NCBI RefSeq assembly: GCF_011682045.1
Contig: NZ_VVIW01000025.1
Coordinates: 26,758 to 90,757, forward strand
Direction: 5' to 3'
DNA length: 64,000 bases
Origin: Massilia aquatica
Lineage (GTDB): Bacteria; Pseudomonadota; Gammaproteobacteria; Burkholderiales; Burkholderiaceae_D
A model generated the notes under the pieces. It did no database searches and was not told where the DNA came from. It saw nothing but the letters and a program-made list of their open reading frames with translations. Positions 29,620 to 38,034 of the stretch are shown piece by piece (the first letter of the stretch is position 1; each line of letters opens with the position of its first letter). A program made the translations under genes and the position numbers.

Positions 29620-30319
29620 TCGACCCTGCGACGATGGCGGCGATGACCGGTTGCGCGAACTTGCGCCCGCCGCGTTCCAGCCCGCGCGCGCTGCGCGCGT
29701 CGGTCGGGCCGGCGTCACTGAATGCCTTTGCCAGGCTGGCGGCCAGGTCGCCATCCCAGATTGCTTCGATGCCGCCCATGCGGGCGTAGTTCTCCGGCCC
29801 CGGCGCGAAAACCGGATTCGATACCGCCAGTTCGGTCAGCCGTTCTTCCGGCACCTTGGTGATGCGCGCCATCGCCGGCAAACCCATGACGCGGATGGTG
29901 GCGTCGGGCAGGGCGTAGCAGGCGTCGGCCATCATGCCACTGGTGATAAACCCGCCCGACAGCGCCTGGTCGTACACCAGTCCGACGACCTTGTGGCCGG
30001 AGCGGCGCGCCAGGTCCACGCATTTGCCCAGGTGCGCCATGAAGCTGTTGATGCCTAACATTTCGTCGCGGTGGCGCAGGCGCTGGCCTACGGTGTCGAC
30101 CATGATCAGGATCGGCCGGCCCGGATGCTCGCGTACCGTTTGCAGCACGAAGCGGGCCTGCGCCAGCGCGATCTCGACCCCGATCGGGGCGTGCCCGGTG
30201 GTGCCGACAACCGCAATCTCGGCGCCAGCGACGCGCGCGCTGCCGGAGAGGAAATTGTCGGTGTCGGTGATCGCATGGCCTTCGGGGAAGAGCTGTGGGG
30301 CGAGTTCGTTCCAGTTCAT
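29603..30319 (-). CDS. mdcE: Malonate decarboxylase gamma subunit
   Basis: 238 residues, crotonase/carboxyltransferase fold. With MdcD it decarboxylates malonyl-S-ACP to acetyl-S-ACP without biotin. HAPIGVEIALAQARFVL, DALSGGF-like YDQALSGGFITSG and LPDATIRVMGLPAMARITK are typical. It starts inside the mdcD stop (ATGA). Confidence 0.92.
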   Translation of the reverse strand: MNWNELAPQLFPEGHAITDTDNFLSGSARVAGAEIAVVGTTGHAPIGVEIALAQARFVLQTVREHPGRPILIMVDTVGQRLRHRDEMLGINSFMAHLGKCVDLARRSGHKVVGLVYDQALSGGFITSGMMADACYALPDATIRVMGLPAMARITKVPEERLTELAVSNPVFAPGPENYARMGGIEAIWDGDLAASLAKAFSDAGPTDARSARGLERGGRKFAQPVIAAIVAGSNVLAP

Positions 30320-31227
30320 CGTGCACCTCCGGGTGTAAAGCTGGCCGCGAGGGCGGCAAAAGCGTCGGCCTCCATCATCGGCACGGCGGCCGGGTCGGGG
30401 ATGCCCAGTTCGCGCCAGGCGTCGAGCGGGTCGGCGCAGCCGCCGAAGCGGGCAATCCGGTCGCTCAGTAAATCCTGTTCGGCTTCCAGCGCGGCCAGGC
30501 TCAGTTCCACGCCGCCGGCCGAACTATGCGCGATGGCGGCAATGGCGGCATCGCGGAAGGCTTGCACCTCGTCGGGCACGATGGCCTGGCAGTCGCCCAT
30601 CAGGTAGCGGTGCTTGCCGCCGGTGGTACGCCAGACCAGCGCGCGGTCGCGCGAATCGAATTCTTCGACGCCGGACGCGGTTTCGATTACTTCGGGGCCG
30701 GACATGGCCAGCCGGCCTTCTTCCGACATCACCACCGCGTTGGCGCAGCGCGCCACGATGCCCATGCCGCCGAAGCAGCCATTCGAGCCGCCCACCAGCG
30801 CGATTACGGGAATGCCGGCGGCGCGCGCGTCGAGCAGGGCGCGCATGACTTCGGACACGGCGATCAGGCCGGCGTTGGCTTCGTGCAGGCGCACGCCGCC
30901 GCTTTCCAGCAGCAGCACCACGGCGGCGGCTTTCTCGCGCACCGCGCGGCGCAGCAGGCCGGTGAGCTTGGCGCCGTGGACTTCGCCCACTGCCCCGCCC
31001 ATGAAACCGCCTTCCTGCGCGGCGCAGAACACCGGCTGGCCGGCCAGCTGCGCGCGGCCCACGGCCACGCCATCGTCAAAGGCGACCGGCGCGTCGAGCT
31101 GCCCGAGGTGCGGGCTGACCACGCGTGCCGAAGGCGGCAGGAATTCTTCGAAGCTGCCGGCGTCGAACAGGCGCGCCAGGCGTTCGCGCGCGGTCAGTTC
31201 CATGTAGCTACTAACTGCGCTGCTCAT
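30316..31227 (-). CDS. mdcD: Malonate decarboxylase beta subunit
   Basis: 303 residues, partner of MdcE in the decarboxylase core. RLARLFDAGSFEEFLPP, AAQEGGFMGGAVGEVHGAK, LLLESGGVRLHEANAGL and ALVGGSNGCFGGMGI match carboxyltransferase beta-like subunits. ATGA overlaps on both sides show tight coupling, as expected for fixed-ratio subunits. Confidence 0.93.
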   Translation of the reverse strand: MSSAVSSYMELTARERLARLFDAGSFEEFLPPSARVVSPHLGQLDAPVAFDDGVAVGRAQLAGQPVFCAAQEGGFMGGAVGEVHGAKLTGLLRRAVREKAAAVVLLLESGGVRLHEANAGLIAVSEVMRALLDARAAGIPVIALVGGSNGCFGGMGIVARCANAVVMSEEGRLAMSGPEVIETASGVEEFDSRDRALVWRTTGGKHRYLMGDCQAIVPDEVQAFRDAAIAAIAHSSAGGVELSLAALEAEQDLLSDRIARFGGCADPLDAWRELGIPDPAAVPMMEADAFAALAASFTPGGAR

Positions 31228-31538
31228 GCGTCTTCTCCCAGCATCGTTTGCACCGCCTGGTCCAGCCGCAGGCTGACCACGGCGGGTGTGGCGCCCATGT
31301 CGTTGATGTCGATGCGCGTATCCATCAGTTGCCAGCGCTCGTGAAAGTCGCGCATTACCGCTTCCCAGGTAGCGCCGAAGCCCACGGCGGCGGTCTTGAT
31401 GGCGATGGTGCAGGCACCGTCCAGCGGCGCCGATTCGATCAGCACTTCCAGGTTGCCTGAGCCGACCACGCCGACCACCTGCGCCTGCGCAGGCAGCACG
31501 CGGGTGCCGTTTTCGAAGCGATATTCGAGCGTTTCCAT
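31224..31538 (-). CDS. mdcC: Malonate decarboxylase acyl carrier protein (delta subunit)
   Basis: 104 residues from the ATG at 31538 (GGAGA upstream). The conserved VVGSGNLEVLIE carries the serine that takes the phosphoribosyl-dephospho-CoA group; acetyl and malonyl ride on its thiol. The long same-frame extension upstream is a shadow of mdcA. Confidence 0.93.
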   Translation of the reverse strand: METLEYRFENGTRVLPAQAQVVGVVGSGNLEVLIESAPLDGACTIAIKTAAVGFGATWEAVMRDFHERWQLMDTRIDINDMGATPAVVSLRLDQAVQTMLGEDA

Positions 31539-31552
31539 AATGTCTCCAGTCT

Positions 31553-33220
31553 TTACCAGTTGCGGAAGCGCTTCGGCGGGTTGTACAAACCGCCCGAGGC
31601 GCGCACCAGGTCTTTCATGTTCCTGGCGGCGAGCAGGTCGCGCGTGGCGAGCCGCTTGTCGACGCCGATGTCTTCGGCGCGCTGGATAATGCCGCGATCG
31701 CGCAGGTTTTCCACCATGCGCCGGTCGCGCCCCATGCCGGCCGGCGTGTAGCCGGCCACGCCGCGAATGGCTTGCTCGCGCTCTTCGTCGCTGCGGCACA
31801 GCAGCAGGTTGGCGATGCCTTCTTCGGTCAGGATGTGGGTGACGTCGTCGCCGTAGATCATGACCGGCGGGATCGCCATGCCGGCCTGCTCGGCCAAATC
31901 CCACGCATCGAGCTTGTTTACAAACGCCGGCTGCATATGCTCGCGGAAGGTTTCGACAATCTGTACCACCAGCTTCTGGCCGCGCGGGATGGTGTTGCGG
32001 CCTTCGCGCGCCTGCTGGCCGGCTTTCAGCCACGCCGGGCTGGCATGGCGCCGGCCGCGCGCGTCCGCGCCCATGTTCGGGGCGCCGCCGAAGCCGGCGA
32101 TGCGGCCCTGGGTCGCGGTCGAGGAGTTACCCTGCAAGTCGATCTGCAGGGTCGAGCCGATGAACATGTCGCAGGCGTAGTGGCCGGCGGCCTGGCACAT
32201 GGCGCGGTTGCTGCGCATGCTGCCATCGGGGCCGGTAAAAAACACGTCGGGGCGCGCGCGGATATAGTCTTCCATGCCCAGTTCGGAGCCGAACGAATAC
32301 ACCGATTCGACGAAGCCCGATTCGATCGCGGGGATCAAGGCCGGGTGCGGATTGAGCGCCCAGTGGCGCGCGATCTTGCCCTTCAAACCAAGCGACTCGC
32401 CGTAGGTCGGCAGCAGCAGTTCGATGGCCGCCGTGTCGAAGCCGATGCCGTGGTTCAGGCGATCGACTTCGTAGGGTGCGTAGATGCCCTTGATGGCCAT
32501 CATCGCCATCAGCACCTGGATTTCGGAAATCTGCGCAGGGTCGCGCGTAAACAGCGGTTCTATATAGTAGGGGCGCGGCGACTGCACCACGAAGTCGACC
32601 CAGTCGGCGGGAATGTCCACGCGCGGCAGGGTGTCCATGATGCGGTTCACCTGCACAATCACGATGCCGTTCTTGAAGGCCGTCGCTTCCGCAATCGGCG
32701 GCGTGTCTTCGGTATTCGGGCCGGTGTACAGGTTACCGTGGCGGTCGGCCGCTTCGGCCGCGATCAGGCACACGCGCGGCGTCAGGTCGATGAAGTAACG
32801 GCTGAACAGCTCAAGATAGGTATGGATCGCGCCGATCTTGAGTTTGCCGGCGGCGAGCAGCTTGGCCACGCGGGCCGCCTGCGGCCCTGAGAATGAAAAA
32901 TCGAGGCGGTCGGCGACCCCGCGCTCGAACACGTCGAGGTGCTGCGGCAGTGCCAGCACCGATTGCAGCATGTGCAGGCCATTGACCCGTGCCGGATCGA
33001 GCTGCGCCAGCGCCTGGCCTAGAAAATCGGCCTGCTTCTGGTTGTTCCCCTCCAGGCAAACGCGGTCGCCCCGTTCGATCACGGCATACAGCAGGTCCGG
33101 CAGCAGCGCCGCAGGCAGCGCTTTGCCGTCGAGCGCACCGCCAAGCGAGGCGCCCGCCCGCGCCAGGCGTTCGGCGCGGTTGGTTTGCAAGGTATTCCAC
33201 TTCGCTGGCGATGCACTCAT
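31553..33220 (-). CDS. mdcA: Malonate decarboxylase alpha subunit (acetyl-S-ACP:malonate ACP transferase)
   Basis: 555 residues, the family's normal length. It swaps acetyl for malonate on MdcC, releasing acetate. Visible landmarks: CLEGNNQKQADFLGQAL, NLYTGPNTEDTPPIAE, DGSMRSNRAMCQAAGHYACD, GNSSTATQGRIAGFGGAPN and a C-terminal GLYNPPKRFRNW. It starts one base after the dctM stop. Confidence 0.95.
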   Translation of the reverse strand: MSASPAKWNTLQTNRAERLARAGASLGGALDGKALPAALLPDLLYAVIERGDRVCLEGNNQKQADFLGQALAQLDPARVNGLHMLQSVLALPQHLDVFERGVADRLDFSFSGPQAARVAKLLAAGKLKIGAIHTYLELFSRYFIDLTPRVCLIAAEAADRHGNLYTGPNTEDTPPIAEATAFKNGIVIVQVNRIMDTLPRVDIPADWVDFVVQSPRPYYIEPLFTRDPAQISEIQVLMAMMAIKGIYAPYEVDRLNHGIGFDTAAIELLLPTYGESLGLKGKIARHWALNPHPALIPAIESGFVESVYSFGSELGMEDYIRARPDVFFTGPDGSMRSNRAMCQAAGHYACDMFIGSTLQIDLQGNSSTATQGRIAGFGGAPNMGADARGRRHASPAWLKAGQQAREGRNTIPRGQKLVVQIVETFREHMQPAFVNKLDAWDLAEQAGMAIPPVMIYGDDVTHILTEEGIANLLLCRSDEEREQAIRGVAGYTPAGMGRDRRMVENLRDRGIIQRAEDIGVDKRLATRDLLAARNMKDLVRASGGLYNPPKRFRNW

Positions 33221-34570
33221 CTATTTTGCTCCCATCATCATGTCAGGCAGGCCGGTCGCGATCGAAGGAAAGAGGCAGAGCAGCACCACCGCAACGAACA
33301 TCAGGCCGAGGAAGGGCATGACGCCCCAGATCACATCCTTGAGCGGAATATCGGGCGCGATGTTCTTGATCACGAAGATATTCAAGCCCACCGGAGGGTG
33401 AATCAGCCCCATTTCCATCACCACGGTCATCACGATACCAAACCAGATCAAGTCAAAGCCTGCTTCCTTCAGCGGCGGCAGGATGATCGGCGCGGTCATC
33501 AGGATGATCGATACCGGCGGCAGGAAAAAGCCGAATACCACCACCATCAGCAGGATCACCGACAGCAGCACCCAGCGCGACAGGTGCATGTCGACCACCC
33601 ACTGCGCAGCCGACTGGCTGATATGCAGGTAGCTCATGACGTACGAATAGAGCAGCGACATCCCGATAATCAACAGCAGCATCGTCGATTCCTTGATGGT
33701 CGACGACAGGATCGGCGCCAGGTCCTTCGGCCGCCACACATTGTAGACCACCGCGATCAGCACCAGCGCCAGCATCGCGCCCAGGCCCGCCGTTTCGGAC
33801 GGGGTGGCGTAACCGCCGTACAGCGCCACCATCACGCCGATCAGCAGGACGATGAAGGGCAGCACGCGCGGCAGCATTTCGACTTTTTCGCGCAGGGTGA
33901 AATGCTCGGTTTCGAGGTAAGGCGACTTGTCGCCGCCTGCTTCGTAGATGGCCTTGGCCATGCCGTATTCCTTGCGCGCGCGGTACACCGCATAGCCGGC
34001 GAACAGGGCGACGAGCAGCACGCCCGGGCCGATCCCGGCCAGGAACAGGCGGCCGAGCGATTGTTCCGCCGCGACCGCGTACAGGATCATGGTGATCGAC
34101 GGCGGCAGCAAGATACCCAGGGTGCCGCCGGCGGCGATGATGCCGGCCGCGAAACCGGGCGAGTAGCCGCGCTTGCGCATTTCCGGAATGCCGGCCGAGC
34201 CGATCGCCGAGCAGGTCGCGGGCGACGAGCCGGCCATCGCCGCGAACAGCGCGCACGCGAACACGTTGGCGATGCCGAGGCCACCGGGGACCTTGTGCAG
34301 CCAGGTATGGATGGCCGAATACAGGTCCTTGCCCGCCGGTGACTTGCCGATCGCCGCCCCCTTGAGGATGAACAGGGGGATCGAGAGCAGGGTGATGGAC
34401 GCCATTTCCTCATACACGTTCTGGGTCACCGTGTCGAGCGAGGACGACGGCATGAAGAAGTACATGAAGGAGACAGCCACCACCCCGAGGGCGAAGGCGA
34501 TCGGCATGCCGGAGCACATGACGATCAGGGTGACGACGCCGTACAGGGCGCCGAGAGTGAGGTCGGTCAT
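33221..34570 (-). CDS. dctM: TRAP transporter large permease
   Basis: 449 residues, about 12 membrane helices. Family blocks: GMPIAFALGVVAVSFMYFF, LLSIPLFILKGAAIG, AMAGSSPATCSAIGSAGIPEM, AAGGTLGILLPPSI and GLIHPPVGLNIFVI. It is the sodium-driven import channel of a DctPQM system; malonate is the inferred substrate because the mdc genes follow in the same operon. Confidence 0.93.
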   Translation of the reverse strand: MTDLTLGALYGVVTLIVMCSGMPIAFALGVVAVSFMYFFMPSSSLDTVTQNVYEEMASITLLSIPLFILKGAAIGKSPAGKDLYSAIHTWLHKVPGGLGIANVFACALFAAMAGSSPATCSAIGSAGIPEMRKRGYSPGFAAGIIAAGGTLGILLPPSITMILYAVAAEQSLGRLFLAGIGPGVLLVALFAGYAVYRARKEYGMAKAIYEAGGDKSPYLETEHFTLREKVEMLPRVLPFIVLLIGVMVALYGGYATPSETAGLGAMLALVLIAVVYNVWRPKDLAPILSSTIKESTMLLLIIGMSLLYSYVMSYLHISQSAAQWVVDMHLSRWVLLSVILLMVVVFGFFLPPVSIILMTAPIILPPLKEAGFDLIWFGIVMTVVMEMGLIHPPVGLNIFVIKNIAPDIPLKDVIWGVMPFLGLMFVAVVLLCLFPSIATGLPDMMMGAK

Positions 34571-35145
34571 GGAGCGCTCCGCTGGTCTGCTGGTTTGTTG
34601 GCGGGTTTATTGGTCACGTGGGCCAGCACCTGGATCAGGATCTGCAAGGTCAGGATGCTGATCCCGAGCGCCATCATGCCGTACGGGATCCACAGCGGCG
34701 GCGCAAAGGTCGACGAGGTGGTCTGGCCGTCGACCCAGGCTTCGTGAAACAGGGTCCACGACTTCCACGAAAAGAAGGCGCAGAACAGGCACGAGATCAG
34801 GTCGACCAGGAACAGGCGCACCGCGTTGACCTTCGGCGGCAGCAGCGACGCCAGCGCCTCGATGCCGATATGGCCGCGCATCGACTGCACGTACCCGGTG
34901 CAGAAGAAGGTCACGCCGACCAGCATGAACACCGCCGCTTCATCCTGCCAGTCGGTCGGCAGCTTGAAGAAGTAGCGCGACACCACCGAGTAGGTCAGCA
35001 CCAGGGCGGTGATGACCAGCGCCCACATCGACAGCAGCAGCAACAGGCTATTGAGCCTGTCGAGCAGTCGCGATACTTTGGCCAGGGTGGGGTTGTCGGG
35101 CACCGCCGGCCCTTTGGCCGGCGCTAGCTCGAAGCCATGACTCAC
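34567..35145 (-). CDS. dctQ: TRAP transporter small permease
   Basis: 192 residues with four membrane helices (about 32-52, 62-85, 103-125, 142-165). A GTG start at 35145 overlaps the dctP stop (GTGA); no ATG is suitably placed. RYFFKLPTDWQDEAAVFMLVG is the typical DctQ second-helix block. The stop overlaps dctM as ATGA. Confidence 0.88.
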   Translation of the reverse strand: MSHGFELAPAKGPAVPDNPTLAKVSRLLDRLNSLLLLLSMWALVITALVLTYSVVSRYFFKLPTDWQDEAAVFMLVGVTFFCTGYVQSMRGHIGIEALASLLPPKVNAVRLFLVDLISCLFCAFFSWKSWTLFHEAWVDGQTTSSTFAPPLWIPYGMMALGISILTLQILIQVLAHVTNKPANKPADQRSAP

Positions 35146-36158
35146 AGGGTCTTCTCCGCGAGGGCCAGCAGCTTGGCGCAGTTGGCGTTCTTCTCGCGGT
35201 AGTCCTTCCATGCCGTGGTGCGCGCGATGGCTTGCCATTTCTTGACCGTGGCCGCGTTCAGGTCGACGACCTTGGCGCCGGCTTTCTGGTACACGGCGGC
35301 GACGGCGGAGTCGTCCTCCTGCGCCGATTTGCGCGCGAACGCTTCGAGTTCGCCGCCGACCGCCATCAGGATCGCCTGCTGGTCTTTCGGCAGGCGGTCG
35401 AAGACGGCCTTGGACATCATCAGCGGCTCGAACATGAACCAGTAGGCGCCGCCACGGCCGGTGGTCAGCGCTTTCGACACTTCTTCGAGACGGAACGAGA
35501 TCAGCGACGTCGACGAGGTCAGCGCCGCATCCATCGCGCCGGTCTGCATGGCCGCGTAGATTTCGTTCGACGGCAGGGTGACCACCGCAGCGCCGGCTTC
35601 CTTGAGGATCAGGTCCATCTCGCGCGAGCCGCCGCGCACCTTCATGCCGCGCACGTCTTCCGGTTCGACGATCGGCTTGCTGCGCGAGGCCACGCCGCCC
35701 GCCTGCCAGATCCAGCTCAGGACCACGATGCCTTTTTCGGCCAGGATGCGGGCCAGTTCCTTGCCCACTTCGGCGTTTTTCCAGCTGTAGCCTTGCTCGT
35801 AGCTGGTCACCAGGCCAGGCATCAGGCCGATATTGACCTCCGGGACTTCGCCGCCGGCATAGGAGAGCGGGACCAGCGACAGGTCGAGTGCGCCCTTGCG
35901 CATCGCCGAGAACTGGGCATTGGTTTTCATCAGGGAGGAACCCGGATAGATCGAGAACTTGAGCGCGCCCTTGCTGCGCTTTTCCACGTCGGCTGCGAAC
36001 ATGCGGCACAGACGGTCGCGGAAGTCGCCTTCGTTGATGGTACCGCCTGGGAACTGGTGCGAGATTTTCAAACTGGTCGACTGGGCCCAGGCATTGTGCA
36101 TCCAGAGTGGGCTCGAGGCGAGCGCGGCAAGCACGGTTCTGCGGGTCATTACGGTCAT
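35142..36158 (-). CDS. dctP: TRAP transporter substrate-binding protein
   Basis: 338 residues with an export signal (MTRRTVLAALASSPLWMHNAWA; the Arg pair leaves Tat export possible). The DctP fold is shown by LKISHQFPGG, KFSIYPGSSLMKTNAQF, DLSLVPLSYAGG and VRGGSREMDLILKEAGA, where the conserved Arg binds the carboxylate. It captures malonate (inferred) in the periplasm. First gene of the operon; a GGAGG site is 5 bases from the ATG. Confidence 0.93.
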   Translation of the reverse strand: MTVMTRRTVLAALASSPLWMHNAWAQSTSLKISHQFPGGTINEGDFRDRLCRMFAADVEKRSKGALKFSIYPGSSLMKTNAQFSAMRKGALDLSLVPLSYAGGEVPEVNIGLMPGLVTSYEQGYSWKNAEVGKELARILAEKGIVVLSWIWQAGGVASRSKPIVEPEDVRGMKVRGGSREMDLILKEAGAAVVTLPSNEIYAAMQTGAMDAALTSSTSLISFRLEEVSKALTTGRGGAYWFMFEPLMMSKAVFDRLPKDQQAILMAVGGELEAFARKSAQEDDSAVAAVYQKAGAKVVDLNAATVKKWQAIARTTAWKDYREKNANCAKLLALAEKTL

Positions 36159-36257
36159 ACATCCTCCAAGATGATGGAAACTGCGCGGGTGGTGGCACTA
36201 CGTCGAAGGACGACGCGGCACACGCATGTAATTTGGCGTGTGGAAACGTCGTTTCTT

Positions 36258-36267
36258 GGTATACAGT
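36258..36267. promoter_or_regulatory. GTATAC-centred operator half of the mdc control region (mdc side)
   Basis: TGGTATACAG, a variant of the TTGTATACAA site 62 bases away. It abuts the candidate mdc -10 box, where a bound repressor would block transcription. Confidence 0.5.
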
Positions 36268-36292
36268 AATATTTCTAAAAATACCTTGTCAA
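36266..36292 (-). promoter_or_regulatory. Candidate promoter of the dctPQM-mdc operon
   Basis: On the minus strand TTGACA (36292-36287) is a consensus -35 and TATTAC (36271-36266) a fair -10 at 15 bp. It lies back to back with the regulator's own promoter. Confidence 0.45.
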
Positions 36293-36313
36293 GTTCTATC
36301 GTGCTTTTATAAT
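36286..36313 (+). promoter_or_regulatory. Promoter of the GntR/FCD regulator
   Basis: TTGTCA (36286-36291), 16-bp spacer, consensus TATAAT (36308-36313). It overlaps the -35 box of the opposite mdc promoter, so the two may compete. Confidence 0.65.
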
Positions 36314-36319
36314 GAAATC

Positions 36320-36329
36320 TTGTATACAA
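36320..36329. promoter_or_regulatory. Perfect palindromic operator TTGTATACAA
   Basis: TTGTATACAA is a perfect 10-bp palindrome at the expected transcription start of the regulator. GTATAC-centred palindromes are known for FCD-type GntR proteins, and from memory the Acinetobacter malonate regulator MdcY binds a site of this kind. Confidence 0.65.
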
Positions 36330-36348
36330 CCGGTAACAGTAAATACAC

Positions 36349-37062
36349 ATGACTAGCCGTTCCGTAATACTTCGCGAGAAGATCGAAGAGTTGATTGCGG
36401 TCGGCGCGCTGGCGCCCGGCCAGCATCTGGACGAGACCGAACTGGCGGCGCGCTTTGGCGTCTCGCGCACGCCGATCCGCGAAACGCTGATCCAGTTGTC
36501 GTCCATGGGACTGGTGGTGATCCGTCCGCGGCGCGGCGCGGTGGTGGCCGAACTGGGGCCGCACCAGCTGGTGGAGATGTTCGAAGTGATGTCGGAGCTG
36601 GAGGCGACTTGCAGCCGGCTGGCGGCGCGCCGCATGACGGCCGCCGACCATGTGCGGCTGCTGGCGGCGCACCTGGCCTGCCGCGAGGCGCGCGACGCCA
36701 GCGATCCGGATGCGTACTACTACAAGAACGAAGCCTTCCACGAAGCGATCTACGCGGGCAGCCATAACCAGTTCCTGCTGGAGCAGACGCGCAACCTGTA
36801 CCGCCGCCTGCGCCCGTACCGGCGCTTGCAGCTGCGGGTGCGCGACCGGGTCGGCGCCTCGTATGAAGAACACGACGGCCTGGTCCAGGCCATTCTGTCG
36901 GGCGACGGCGACAAGGCCGAACAGCTCACCCGCAGCCACGTGATGATCCAGGGCCAGCGCTTCGCCGACCTGATGGCGTCGCTGCCGCAGCTGGCGGCGG
37001 GCGAGCTGGTCGAGCGGGGCGCGGCGCACGGCACGCAGCATGCGGGCGCGATGCAGCCTTGA
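36349..37062 (+). CDS. GntR-family (FCD) regulator, likely repressor of the malonate operon (MdcY-like)
   Basis: 237 residues. An N-terminal winged helix (about 1-70, with ETELAARFGVSRTPIRETL) is followed by an FCD all-helical ligand domain (about 80-215; metal-type residues in the DPDAYYYKNEAFHEAIY and EEHDGLV blocks). It faces dctP and reads away from the operon; two GTATAC-type sites lie between. Malonate- or malonyl-CoA-responsive repression with autoregulation is inferred from context. Confidence 0.85.
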   Translation: MTSRSVILREKIEELIAVGALAPGQHLDETELAARFGVSRTPIRETLIQLSSMGLVVIRPRRGAVVAELGPHQLVEMFEVMSELEATCSRLAARRMTAADHVRLLAAHLACREARDASDPDAYYYKNEAFHEAIYAGSHNQFLLEQTRNLYRRLRPYRRLQLRVRDRVGASYEEHDGLVQAILSGDGDKAEQLTRSHVMIQGQRFADLMASLPQLAAGELVERGAAHGTQHAGAMQP

Positions 37063-37113
37063 TGGCGGACGGGAGGCGCCGGTATGGGATGGTTGCTCCG
37101 GCGCGTGCCGGAA

Positions 37114-37866
37114 CTACCGCCGATGTGTTTTTAGCGCTGCGTCCAGCTTTTTGAACAACTCCGCATGCAGGGAGCGGGTGTGGTTGTTGAATTGCTTGCG
37201 CAAGCGGCCCAGTTCGCGACACTGTTCGTCGGCCAGCAATGGTTCATTGTGCTCCAGTGCCCAGACGGCATACGCAACCCTGGTCTCCACGCCGGGAAAG
37301 CGCTCGACGAGATGGGCAAATTCCGCAGCCGCTTCGTCTTTCCGGCCCGCCGTGGAATAAGCCCGCGCCAGGAGCAAACTCAGTTTTTCCGGTTGGAAGG
37401 CGGGATGGCTGGCGCGCAGCGCCGTCAACATACGCGCCGACTCGCCAGCCTGGGCATTGGCCAGCAATGCCTGCGCCGCGCCGAAGCGAATGTCGGGGTC
37501 GCTTCCGAACGGGCCTTGCAGGCACGCTTCATATTGCTGCGCCGCTTCGGCGGTCATGCCCGCGTCGAGCATGGCGCCAGCGAGCCGGGTCTGATTCTGG
37601 GCCGTTGGCGTCAGGTCGAACGCCTCCCGGGCCTCGCGCAAGGCGCGTCCGGGGTCCAGGCTACCGAGCACGCTGCGGCCGGCGCGCGTGATGGCCTGGT
37701 CGAGGCGTGATTGCGGCAGGTAAATGGCAAAGAAGTACACCACGCTACCGAGCAAAGGGAAGCAGAACAGGACCAGCAGCCAGTACATCTCGCGGCCGGA
37801 ACGAACGGCATGGACCGCGAAGTAGAGTGCGATCAGGATATGTAAGCCGACACCAAGAATGGGCAC
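37114..37866 (-). CDS. Membrane-anchored TPR protein
   Basis: 250 residues from a GTG (GGAGC five bases upstream). Two N-terminal helices (about 4-20 and 28-48; REMYWLLVLFCFPLLGSVVYF resembles a PLDc_N-type hairpin) anchor the protein, followed by helical TPR-like repeats from about residue 75 (PTAQNQTRLAGAMLDAG, FGAAQALLANAQAGE, LLLARAYSTAGRKDEAAAEF). It probably acts as a scaffold on the cytoplasmic face; the partner is unknown. Confidence 0.68.
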   Translation of the reverse strand: MPILGVGLHILIALYFAVHAVRSGREMYWLLVLFCFPLLGSVVYFFAIYLPQSRLDQAITRAGRSVLGSLDPGRALREAREAFDLTPTAQNQTRLAGAMLDAGMTAEAAQQYEACLQGPFGSDPDIRFGAAQALLANAQAGESARMLTALRASHPAFQPEKLSLLLARAYSTAGRKDEAAAEFAHLVERFPGVETRVAYAVWALEHNEPLLADEQCRELGRLRKQFNNHTRSLHAELFKKLDAALKTHRR

Positions 37867-38034
37867 AATCGCTCCAATTATCGTTATTGTAAGAGTTTCA
37901 TATTAACAATTAATCAGTCCGCACGCAATCAGAAGACCTCATGGTTTGACGGGGACGAGGAATCGAAAGTTCCCGTTGCTTGCAACTGATGCGGCCTGCT
38001 TGCCCCAGGGCTGTCAAGTGTTCAACCGCGGGTT

